A program made the translations under genes and the position numbers. Positions 8,830 to 15,443 of a stretch of 53,338 nt of DNA are shown here, piece after piece. Origin of the DNA: CAYYGL01 sp964471235 (GTDB lineage Bacteria; Calditrichota; Calditrichia; RBG-13-44-9; J075); the NCBI GenBank assembly GCA_964471235.1, contig CAYYGL010000007.1, forward strand, positions 1 to 53,338, given 5' to 3'. The stretch's first letter is position 1; each line of letters starts with the position of its first letter. A model generated the notes under the pieces. The model saw only the letters and a program-made list of their open reading frames with translations. It had not been told where the DNA came from and did no database searches.

Positions 8830-9465
8830 TTACTCCTTCTCTTTATAGTAGCGGCAATAGGGAGACAGAAAGCACACCTCACATCGGGGCTTCTGGGCTT
8901 TGCAAATTTTTCTCCCATGCCAGATCAACCAGTGATGAGCCGCTGCCCATTTTTCTCTGGGAATGGCTTTCATCAACTGCTGTTCGGTTTCCTCCGGTGT
9001 CCTGGCATCCGCCAGACCAATCCGGTTTGCCACCCGGAAAACGTGAGTATCCACCGCAATTGCCGGAATGCCAAATGCCACGCTCATCACCACATTGGCG
9101 GTTTTGCGCCCCACTCCGGGGAGTTGCATCAACTCCTCCCGAGTCTGAGGAACTTTGCCGTCATACTTCTCCAGCAGGATCTTAGCAGCGGCTAAAATAT
9201 TTTTGGCTTTGTTGCGGTACAGACCCACCCGTTTAATCTTGTTCTCCAATTCTTCCACCGAGAGCGAAGCAATAGAACCGGCGTCCGGATGCTCCTTGAA
9301 TAGTTCGTCAGTAATTTTATTCACCTGGTCATCCGTACTTTGCGCCGACATTATCGTTGCCACCAGCAGTTGGAATTCGGAGTTGTATTTTAATGCCGTG
9401 GTGGTTGCGCCATAGTGTGCCTCCAATTCCTGCAATACCTTCAGGCGGTTTTTCGGTGATAACAT
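8830..9465 (-). CDS. nth: Endonuclease III (DNA glycosylase/AP lyase)
   Basis: 211 residues from ATG at 9465, chosen over an upstream open extension to 9564 because AGGAG lies six bases before it and the protein then has the family's normal length. Removes oxidised pyrimidines and cleaves the abasic site. The helix-hairpin-helix LMQLPGVGRKTANVV carries the catalytic Lys at 121, and AVDTHV supplies the essential Asp at 139. The C-terminal iron-sulfur loop has C-x6-C-x2-C-x5-C (CKAQKPRCEVCFLSPYC). The gene stands alone, tail to tail with the outer-membrane gene group and with a large intergenic region behind it. Confidence 0.95.
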   Translation of the reverse strand: MLSPKNRLKVLQELEAHYGATTTALKYNSEFQLLVATIMSAQSTDDQVNKITDELFKEHPDAGSIASLSVEELENKIKRVGLYRNKAKNILAAAKILLEKYDGKVPQTREELMQLPGVGRKTANVVMSVAFGIPAIAVDTHVFRVANRIGLADARTPEETEQQLMKAIPREKWAAAHHWLIWHGRKICKAQKPRCEVCFLSPYCRYYKEKE

Positions 9466-9780
9466 AGCTACTCCTTTCGAACCTGTTCCTGTCATGAAAA
9501 AATAAAAAGGTAAATGAAAACAGGTAAAAGGAAAAGAGAAAAGATGAAAGACTGATTTGAACACTTCTTAAAATTCGGGTAACGCCTCAGGTAGTAGCTA
9601 TTTGGACGTAGATTAAGAAAGAGTCCCTGGAGAAATCTGTTTTTGTCATCAAAACTTTTTCTTTACCGTAATAATCGCAGCGGATATGCGAGGGCAGCAA
9701 CGTGAAAGAGATAAACATCTGTTCGTTGCGTTATAACAACCGGAGTCGTTACAAATCCGGATTGTTCTTCCGCCTTAAGA

Positions 9781-9914
9781 ATGAATGTAAACTTATTGAT
9801 TCTATGGGTGTATACCCACACTATGAAAAATTTTTTCACGCAGCATTCGGCAGCACTCTGAGGAATCTGTTGGAACCTGTCCGCAAGCGACGAACAAGCG
9901 CCTGCCCCGTAACC
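9781..9914 (-). repeat. Dispersed intergenic repeat, copy A
   Basis: Read on the minus strand this matches the plus strand at 21080-21260: shared blocks are GTTAC-GGG-AG-CGC, TCGT-GCTTGC, GTTCCAAC, GTTGCCG/GCTGCCG, GTGAAAAA-TTTTTCATA and GAATCAAT. Copy A lacks about 50 bases present in copy B. It does not encode a recognisable protein and lies between genes in both places. Confidence 0.7.
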
Positions 9915-10137
9915 CCGGGGTTGATATCCACACTGATAGCTGATGAGAATAATTTGATCTTTAAAGAAAATTCGGTAGATTTCGGCTGTATCCCGCCGGG
10001 GAGGGAGGAGTACCGCCCCTTATCGCAACGTGGTCACTGGTGAAAGGGGACTCCGTTGGAGGAATCTTCGGCGTAAAATCTTAAAACAACGTGAGTTCAA
10101 AAGTGACTTGAAATAACAAACGGAGGACATAGATAAC

Positions 10138-10208
10138 GCCAATGACACGGACGATTGGTCCCAATTAAAAAAAATCTGTGAACATCCGGGTCCATCCGCG
10201 TTCTATTT
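10138..10208 (-). repeat. GAACGCGGATG-type intergenic repeat, decayed copy
   Basis: The minus strand reads TAGAACGCGGATGGACCCGG, then TTCACAGATTTTTT, and further on CCGTGTCATTGGCG. The same words occur near 43450 (TAGAACGCAGATGACACAGG then CACGGATTTTTGCCG). Short degenerate intergenic repeats of this kind are common in environmental genomes; origin unknown. Confidence 0.5.
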
Positions 10209-10285
10209 TGCTTATGTCGAACTGAGGTTAAAATAGCAACAAAAAAGTATCCAACATTCAAATCTTTATTTATCTTGGAGGCATT

Positions 10286-10858
10286 ATGAATAACGGTTCA
10301 AACATCTCTTCGGAAGAATTTCGAGCAGTATTAACCCCGCAGCAAATTATGAGTCTGAAAATTATTTATGGTGCTCTGGCAACCGGGGTGGTGTTATTTG
10401 CGATGGTGGTATTTTCGATGTACGAGGCTGCAGGAACCACTACCCAAATGGATGTGGCATTGATCCGTATCTTCAGTTACGTTCACATCGGCATGGCATT
10501 CATCGGGTATCCACTCTCAAAATGGTTATATGAGCAATTTTTTAATCAAAGCGGNNNNNNNNNNTTTTTTGCCGCCCTGGTGAAAAATCTTGCCGGGGAT
10601 GTAACTCCTGCCATGCAGTTTTTAGTCCGTTTTCGGACTGCCAGCATTGCCCGCTTAGCGATTATGGAGCTCATTGCTTTCTTTGGTCTGGTAACCTGCT
10701 TTTTAGGGGCAACCGGAGGAATTCTGGGCAGCTACCCGATTTACTGGCTCAATCTGACTTCCTCGATCATCTTCGTCTTTTATGTGATGTTCAACATGCC
10801 CAACAAAACATCGCTGGAACAATTATTCCGGGAGAAGGTGCTTTACAACAGGCAATAG
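10286..10858 (+). CDS. Four-TM membrane protein, interrupted by an assembly gap
   Basis: About 190 residues, GGAGG ribosome site four bases before ATG. Hydrophobic helices lie near residues 25-48, 60-80, 125-150 and 155-175. Ten N (10555-10564) fall after residue 89, in a linker between helices two and three; the frame happens to stay open across them, but the true sequence and length there are unknown. No characterised family is recognised. It is the first of three same-strand genes, the other two being small soluble proteins of the DUF1801/YdeI type, with an 82-bp gap that does not require co-transcription. Confidence 0.7.
   Translation: MNNGSNISSEEFRAVLTPQQIMSLKIIYGALATGVVLFAMVVFSMYEAAGTTTQMDVALIRIFSYVHIGMAFIGYPLSKWLYEQFFNQSXXXXFFAALVKNLAGDVTPAMQFLVRFRTASIARLAIMELIAFFGLVTCFLGATGGILGSYPIYWLNLTSSIIFVFYVMFNMPNKTSLEQLFREKVLYNRQ
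10555..10564. other. Assembly gap (10 N)
   Basis: Ten ambiguous bases inside a coding region. A fixed run of ten N usually marks a scaffold join of unknown size rather than ten measured bases. Confidence 0.98.
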
Positions 10859-10940
10859 GGAAACGAAAGTATTTGTTCAAGGTGTATCACCATAACGTTC
10901 CCAACTTATTGGGGATTAAACATATATCGAGGTAATCATC

Positions 10941-11396
10941 ATGCAATCACAGGCAAAAACAGTTGAAGAATATATGCAGGAAGTTCCGAAAGACCGTCGG
11001 GAATATTTCTCCCGGCTCCGGGAAACGATACTGACCAACATACCGGATGGTTTTCAGGAGACAATCAATTACGGTATGATTGGATACGTGGTGCCCCACA
11101 GCCGTTATCCTGCCGGCTACCACTGTTCACCGGAATTACCGCTCCCGTTTGTCAATATTGCCTCGCAGAAAAATTTTATCGCCCTCTATCACATGGGGCT
11201 GTATGCCAATCCGGAACTACTAAACTGGTTTGTCAATGAATATCCCAAACACAGCGAACGCAAATTGGACATGGGCAAAAGCTGCATTCGCTTTAAAAAA
11301 CCGGATCAAATTCCTTTTGACCTGATCGGTGAGCTAATGGGCAAGATCACGGTAGAGGAATGGATTTCCATTTATGAGAAAAATCTGAAACGATAG
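10941..11396 (+). CDS. DUF1801 family small protein
   Basis: 151 residues, GAGG ribosome site eight bases upstream. It carries the DUF1801 pattern: N-terminal VEEYMQEVPKDRREYFSRLR, the central FQETINYGMIGYVVP, then FVNIASQKNFIALYHMGLY and the C-terminal KSCIRFKKPDQIPFDLIGEL. Proteins of this fold bind small ligands or iron in some relatives, but the general function is unknown. It is followed after 9 bases by another member of the same broad superfamily, so the pair is probably translated from one message. Confidence 0.85.
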   Translation: MQSQAKTVEEYMQEVPKDRREYFSRLRETILTNIPDGFQETINYGMIGYVVPHSRYPAGYHCSPELPLPFVNIASQKNFIALYHMGLYANPELLNWFVNEYPKHSERKLDMGKSCIRFKKPDQIPFDLIGELMGKITVEEWISIYEKNLKR

Positions 11397-11405
11397 CGGA
11401 GGAGC

Positions 11406-12005
11406 ATGAAAAGCGAACAGAAAGTGGATGAGTATATCAAGAGACATCAACAGTGGGCAGAGGCGTTAAGTGAATTACGGAATATCATTCGTGGCAAAGA
11501 GCTGGAAGAGACCATCAAGTGGGGGGCGCCGGTTTATACCCTGGGGGGGAAAAATGTGGTGGGATTGGGCGCTTTCAAATCTTATGTGGGGTTGTGGTTT
11601 TTTCAGGGTGCACTATTAGCGGATGCCCAACAAAAGTTGATTAACGCCCAGGAAAATAAAACCAGGGCACTGCGCCAATGGCGATTTCAGTCGGTGGAAG
11701 AAATTCGGGCGGAAGCGGATACCATCAAAGCCTATCTTGGGGAAGCGATTGCCAATCAGCAGCAGGGGAAAACGATTAAACCGGAACGGAACAAGGTATT
11801 GATTCTCCCGGAAGAATTGGGAGCACGATTATCCGGAGATGAGGAATTGCGGGCGCGCTTTGAGGCGTTCTCGAAATCCAAACAGCGGGAGTATGCCGAA
11901 TATATTGGCGAGGCAAAACGGAAGGAAACCCGGCAAAAGCGGCTGGAGAAAATCATTCCGATGATTTTGGCAGGGATTGGGCTACACGATAAATATCGGA
12001 AGTAA
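11406..12005 (+). CDS. YdeI/OmpD-associated family protein with N-terminal DUF1801 domain
   Basis: 199 residues; GGAGGAGC places the ATG. The N-terminal 110 residues follow DUF1801 (LEETIKWGAPVYTLGGKNVVG, then a FKSYVGLWFFQGALL strand pair), and the C-terminal part, from about residue 125 (KPERNKVLILPEELGARL, FEAFSKSKQREYAEYIGEAK, KRLEKIIPMILAG), is the YdeI/OmpD-associated helical domain. The family is widespread and poorly understood; E. coli YdeI relates to antimicrobial-peptide stress. The gene ends only four bases from the oppositely transcribed MlaC gene, with no visible terminator between them. Confidence 0.85.
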   Translation: MKSEQKVDEYIKRHQQWAEALSELRNIIRGKELEETIKWGAPVYTLGGKNVVGLGAFKSYVGLWFFQGALLADAQQKLINAQENKTRALRQWRFQSVEEIRAEADTIKAYLGEAIANQQQGKTIKPERNKVLILPEELGARLSGDEELRARFEAFSKSKQREYAEYIGEAKRKETRQKRLEKIIPMILAGIGLHDKYRK

Positions 12006-12009
12006 GGGG

Positions 12010-12612
12010 TTACTGTTCTTTCAACCGTTTTACCAATTTATTATACATCTCCTGATAAGAAGTTTTGGCAATTTGCCTGTAAAAAGAATCCCGGTAATTT
12101 CGGGCAGTGCTCAAGCCGTCAATCACCATGTCATAGACTTTCCACTCGCCTTCCACTTTATGCATTTTGTAAACGATTTCCACGCTTTTCCTGCCCTTGT
12201 ACGCCACGGTGGTTACCGTTGCTTTATCACCTTTTATCACCGGTTTTTCATATACAATTCGGTCGGCACGGTAAATCTCCAACTTTTTTACCGAAGAATT
12301 GCGGATAAGCTTGCGAAACACCTCCACGAAATCTTTCTTTTCCTGTTCGGTTCGTTCATCCCAGTACTTGCCCAGGGCTAAGCGGGAGAGTTCCCGGAAA
12401 TCAATCAAACCGTTAATGATATCTTTTAATTTTTCCCGGGTGGCGTCATCAACCGTATCGCCTGCCCGATCGAGAATTTTTTTGATGGTCTCATTGCGGG
12501 TACGGATCAGTTGATCCGGTGGTGCCGTAGTGCCAGCAAACAGGGAATTCAGCGCCAGTACCATCGCCAGCACTGCCGGTAAAAAAAATCCAACCTGATG
12601 CGTCAGTTTCAT
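12010..12612 (-). CDS. MlaC/Ttg2D-type periplasmic lipid carrier
   Basis: 200 residues from ATG at 12612, which has AGGAG eight bases upstream; the GTG at 12621 abuts that site and is not used. After a signal peptide (to about LFAG) the protein follows the MlaC family: DFRELSRLALGKYW, TEQEKKDFVEVFRKLI, the strand run YEKPVIKGDKATVTTVAY, GEWKVYDMVIDGLSTARNYR and a helical C-terminus. MlaC ferries phospholipid across the periplasm between an inner- and an outer-membrane complex. Here no MlaABDEF genes adjoin; the partners are a TolC channel just upstream (6 bases), a second MlaC-like fusion and an RND exporter, so the cargo may differ. Confidence 0.9.
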   Translation of the reverse strand: MKLTHQVGFFLPAVLAMVLALNSLFAGTTAPPDQLIRTRNETIKKILDRAGDTVDDATREKLKDIINGLIDFRELSRLALGKYWDERTEQEKKDFVEVFRKLIRNSSVKKLEIYRADRIVYEKPVIKGDKATVTTVAYKGRKSVEIVYKMHKVEGEWKVYDMVIDGLSTARNYRDSFYRQIAKTSYQEMYNKLVKRLKEQ

Positions 12613-12617
12613 AACCG

Positions 12618-14012
12618 TCACTCCTGATGGTTTGTGGTGGTTTGGGAATACAGATCGTAACCAATTTCGTTGCTGAGTTCGGCAATCAGCACATTATACG
12701 TGAAAATATTGCGTAGATGTTCCCCTTTCATGGTGCTGTTGGCTTTATAAGCATCAATTAACTCCTTTACCTCTGCCAGACCAAGGTCAAAAGACATTGA
12801 TACGGAACGGAGCCAGTTTTCGCTGGCTTTCAGGGCTTTCTCACTTTCCCGGATATTCTTTTCCGCATTCAGCACCGCCAGGTATTTTTTTCGAATATCC
12901 AGTTCCACTTTATGCAGCAGTAAATTTTCTTTATTGCTCAATGTTTGATATTTATTCTCCGCCAGCCGTACTTTGCTGCGGGTTTGGGAAAAGTTTAAAT
13001 TGAGGCGGATACCCAGCACCAGGCCAGGACGAAAGAAGTTGGTGGGGTTGTACACCCAGGGATTGCGGGGGTCGTCGCGCCCCGGGGCATAATTGTATTT
13101 CAGACCGCCGGCTAAAAAAAACTGGGGGTAGAAATCACTGCGCGACACCCCTACCAGCGCCCGGGTGGCACCCATGCCAGCCCGCAGTTGTACCAACTCC
13201 GGACGACGCTCCATTGCCAGGGCAATATACACCGGCAGACTATCCAACACCACTGAAACCGGGTCTAAATAAGGTGCTTTCGGCTCAAATTCAACCGATT
13301 TATCCACCCCCAGGGTTGCCAGAAGCGTGTGACGGGCTATTGCCATATTCTCTTCAATTTCCCGTGCTTTCTTGTTTACTTCGTATTTAAATATCTGAAG
13401 CTTAAATAAATCGTTCTGGGAAACATCCTCAGACCCTTCATCTAATTTCTCATTCAATTTATCTTCCGCTTCTGCTACTTTCTTTTGGGCATCCTGAATC
13501 ACCTCCTGCAACTCCTTTCCCAGCACAATTCCCCAGTAAAGCTTTCGAATGAGCAGGCGAATTTCGGCTTCTTGTTTTTCCACTCCCGCCTCACTAACAT
13601 CCACTCCAAATTCTGCTGCCTGGCGGAGGTTGCTCAGTTTCCCGAAAGTATAAATTGGCTGCACTAAATCCACATCCAGTTGGGTAAACACCCGTAAATC
13701 GGAGAGCCCGGTGGCGGTATCGGGAGAGATCAGGACACCGGTACTGGTATATCTGGCGCGTGCCCGGGGCAGTGCCCCCCAGATGTTGCTCAACTCAAAT
13801 TTGGGAAGAATTGCCGCCGCCACCGCCTGATGTTCTTTAATGCGGGCTTTCTCTACCGAGAGTTCCGCATCTTTCATCAATGGATTGTTTTTTAATGCCA
13901 TCTCCTCGCACTGCTTCAGGCTCAGCACCAGTTTTTGAGCAGGTTGGCTGAACAGCGGCCGGGAAATAACGGTGATGATGCAGACGATTAGCCAGAAAAA
14001 CTGCCGGTTCAT
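12618..14012 (-). CDS. TolC-family outer-membrane efflux protein
   Basis: 464 residues with a signal peptide (cut near LFSQP) and AGGAGG four bases before ATG. It shows the TolC duplication: two long helical repeats (about residues 28-230 and 245-450) with the LKQCEEMALKNNPLMKDAEL opening, the DLVQPIYTFGKL first barrel segment and the GLVLGIRLNLNFSQTRSKV second one. TolC trimers form a channel and tunnel for exporters. It lies 15 bases after the MlaC-DUF3047 fusion gene and 6 bases before the MlaC gene, inside the RND operon, so it should serve that system. No separate membrane-fusion protein gene is present. Confidence 0.9.
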   Translation of the reverse strand: MNRQFFWLIVCIITVISRPLFSQPAQKLVLSLKQCEEMALKNNPLMKDAELSVEKARIKEHQAVAAAILPKFELSNIWGALPRARARYTSTGVLISPDTATGLSDLRVFTQLDVDLVQPIYTFGKLSNLRQAAEFGVDVSEAGVEKQEAEIRLLIRKLYWGIVLGKELQEVIQDAQKKVAEAEDKLNEKLDEGSEDVSQNDLFKLQIFKYEVNKKAREIEENMAIARHTLLATLGVDKSVEFEPKAPYLDPVSVVLDSLPVYIALAMERRPELVQLRAGMGATRALVGVSRSDFYPQFFLAGGLKYNYAPGRDDPRNPWVYNPTNFFRPGLVLGIRLNLNFSQTRSKVRLAENKYQTLSNKENLLLHKVELDIRKKYLAVLNAEKNIRESEKALKASENWLRSVSMSFDLGLAEVKELIDAYKANSTMKGEHLRNIFTYNVLIAELSNEIGYDLYSQTTTNHQE

Positions 14013-14027
14013 GGGTCCTCCTGCCTG

Positions 14028-15296
14028 TTATTCCGCCTCAAGAATTTTTTTGACCCCGGAATCCGCATTGGCGGTCTTAAGTGCCCGGATGTCATCATAA
14101 TCGGCGTATGCAAACGAATGGGTGGAATTGGCATCCGATAAAATGCCGATGCCGATAGCGGTTGCCGGCGGCTCACCGCCAAACGTATCTTTGTATGCCT
14201 GGTATGCGTCGAACACATAGGTGCGCCATTCCCCGAGATGCTCGCTGCCGGAATCTGCCACTACCATCCAGGGTTTGCCCACACCGCTGCGTCGCATGGC
14301 GGAACCCACCGGCAGGGTGGAACTCCAGACATATTTTACCGATTCCGGTATCAGCCCCCGCTTCTTCTTATAAATAAAATAAATCCCGGCAGCACTATCC
14401 ACTGTCTTCCCATATCGTTCATCCCCCCCTTTCGGAATCCGATGGACCCGCCATCGAAAGGAGACATAGCGGTACTCTCGCAAATTCCATTTAATATTTT
14501 TCCCGATAATCACCGATTCACCCTCATCCGTTGCTTCCAGGTAGTGGTTGCCGTCTTCCATTCGGACCACATACGGCTTGCGCTTGTGGTCGTCTTTACT
14601 CTTCCAAACCCATCCCGGGGGGAACCTGCCGGGGGAACCGCCTTCAAAATCTTCCAGTATTACCTCATTATAATTCCCCAGTCGGGCGATCAAATAAGGT
14701 ACTGAATATTGGTCTACCATCTTTTTACAAAAGCTATAATAATGACGAACCAGGCTGATTTTTTTGTTGATTTTCAGATTGGTTATTTTCCAATCACCTT
14801 GCGAATTTCGTGACATGAACAGTTGAACATCCAGACGGCGGTTATTGCCCATCAGGAGAAAATCAAGAGTAGCGGTGTTCGCACCGGTTATTTTTTCATT
14901 TGTTAATTGCAGTTGTAAAGGCAGGTTGGAATCCTGCAGCATATTACTGTTGACGATATCATTCACCAGGGCATCCTGCAAGGCAATGTTAAACCGCTGG
15001 CGAAGATAGGGTGCCATATCTTTCCATTTGCCCGGAACGAGATGACGGGAAACCCGCTCCATATCCAGCAAGTTGTTCATGCTCTGAACAAGAGCTTGTC
15101 GTTTCTCTTCCTCTGTCACCTGTCCCTTCCGGGTAACCGCTTGCCATCTTTTAAAGTAATCCTGCACCACTTCTGCCGGGTCCGGGTTATCGGGCAGGGA
15201 ATAATTCATGGTGGGGATTGTCAATGTTATGAATATACTTAAAAGAGTTATCTGAAATAGTTTTTTATATTCAGGAGGAAGCACACGTCTTTTCAT
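14028..15296 (-). CDS. MlaC-like / DUF3047 fusion protein
   Basis: 422 residues; AGGAG lies eight bases before ATG. A signal anchor (about residues 12-33) is followed by a MlaC-like domain at about 38-200: DPAEVVQDYFKRW, MNNLLDMERVSRHLVPGKW, LRQRFNIALQDALVND and DWKITNLKINKKISLVRHYYS. From about 210 to 415 comes DUF3047, a jelly-roll-like extracytoplasmic domain (ILEDFEGGSPGRFPPGW, YVSFRWRVHRIPKG, SVKYVWSSTLPVGSA, GEWRTYVFDAYQAYKDTFG, AIGIGILSDANST). DUF3047 occurs beside envelope and export genes but has no known activity. Finding it joined to a lipid-carrier-type domain, between an RND pump and a TolC channel, suggests it binds or hands on the exported compound. Confidence 0.85.
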   Translation of the reverse strand: MKRRVLPPEYKKLFQITLLSIFITLTIPTMNYSLPDNPDPAEVVQDYFKRWQAVTRKGQVTEEEKRQALVQSMNNLLDMERVSRHLVPGKWKDMAPYLRQRFNIALQDALVNDIVNSNMLQDSNLPLQLQLTNEKITGANTATLDFLLMGNNRRLDVQLFMSRNSQGDWKITNLKINKKISLVRHYYSFCKKMVDQYSVPYLIARLGNYNEVILEDFEGGSPGRFPPGWVWKSKDDHKRKPYVVRMEDGNHYLEATDEGESVIIGKNIKWNLREYRYVSFRWRVHRIPKGGDERYGKTVDSAAGIYFIYKKKRGLIPESVKYVWSSTLPVGSAMRRSGVGKPWMVVADSGSEHLGEWRTYVFDAYQAYKDTFGGEPPATAIGIGILSDANSTHSFAYADYDDIRALKTANADSGVKKILEAE

Positions 15297-15443
15297 CTTT
15301 TATCTCCTATGGGTTTCATTCGGTGGCAAAGAAAGCTACGGAAGCCGTTCCTCAAACCTTGATTTGCACCATTCGGGTACCGCCGCCTGGCATAAGCCCG
15401 GTTTTAGCCCACGGGGTTCAGCAAAGCCAATCTCCCTGCGAGC

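Larger units (their letters stand above)
9466..10285. other. 820-bp region without convincing genes; holds two repeat relics
   Basis: A 113-codon open frame at 9702-10043 has low-complexity composition, lacks a strong ribosome site and overlaps a DNA repeat, so it is not called. The region contains one copy of a dispersed repeat shared with 21080-21260 and one copy of a GAACGC-type repeat near 10138-10208. A GGAGG ribosome site for the next gene sits at its end. No tRNA was found. Confidence 0.55.

Noticed and set aside
9702..10043. 113-codon plus-strand frame
   Set aside because: It overlaps the dispersed repeat, has no good ribosome site, and its homologous DNA at 21080-21260 does not preserve the frame.
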